A stretch of 64,000 bases of DNA from Perognathus longimembris pacificus (taxonomy: Eukaryota > Chordata > Mammalia > Rodentia > Heteromyidae), in the NCBI RefSeq assembly GCF_023159225.1, contig NC_063167.1:9827734-9891733 (forward strand). The letters are read 5' to 3'. The notes beneath the pieces are model-generated. The model did no database searches and was not told the DNA's origin. It saw only the letters and a list, made by a program, of their open reading frames with translations. The position numbers were made by a program, and so were the translations under genes. Numbering within the stretch: position 1 is the first letter of the stretch; the number at the start of each line of letters is the position of its first letter. This document shows positions 63,992 to 64,000 of the stretch, one piece after another.

Positions 63992-64000
63992 AGCACCTGG

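Overview
This is nuclear DNA of a mammal, almost certainly a geomyoid rodent (kangaroo rat, pocket mouse or pocket gopher). The window is packed with a dimeric SINE whose left half is an ID/tRNA-Ala-like monomer and whose right half matches what I know as the Geo monomer (IDL-Geo, restricted to Geomyoidea; called type A below). A second SINE, type B, joins a 7SL/B1/Alu-like left part to the same right module. The species assignment rests on recalling this family, not on a search.

The window holds one recognisable protein-coding gene, FBXO42 (JFK), on the minus strand. Nine coding exons between 50873 and 8245 join with GT-AG introns and matching phases into 2154 nt: 717 codons plus a stop, the length I recall for the human protein. 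The F-box is in the first two coding exons, the Kelch blades in the next seven, and a 1116-nt last exon holds a long Ser/Pro-rich segment followed by a final Kelch-like strand set. A 3.7-kb 3' UTR free of SINEs (about 4510-8244) ends near the only AATAAA in that stretch. The ATG exon starts with 17 nt of 5' UTR at 50890, so the promoter and non-coding first exon lie right of the window, and 50891-64000 is first-intron sequence. 1-4500 is intergenic sequence downstream of the gene.

The introns (23.2 kb between 14721 and 37889, 11.2 kb between 38025 and 49252) are mosaics of SINEs, MIR/L2/MER5-like relics, L1 3' ends and simple repeats. Many type A copies keep perfect target-site duplications (TSDs), so insertion order can be read directly. 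Three retroviral LTR-bearing insertions are present: a class II-like solo LTR (47462-47923, 6-bp TSD), a class I-like solo LTR (62500-63065, 4-bp TSD), and a gammaretrovirus-like leader/LTR fragment (53467-54203) that splits a SINE.

I found no new multi-gene system. The most unusual items are: paired SINE insertions at one target site (33.4-33.8 kb and 57.1-57.5 kb), a chimeric SINE/AT-repeat/SINE-head unit inside one TSD (61784-62060), a complete but 44-bp SINE relic with its own TSD (34292-34335), a 21-bp minisatellite (61589-61765), a SINE about 30 nt from an FBXO42 5' splice site, a weak first coding donor with a frame-breaking alternative 5 nt away, and a Kelch blade apparently split by a roughly 280-residue disordered insert.
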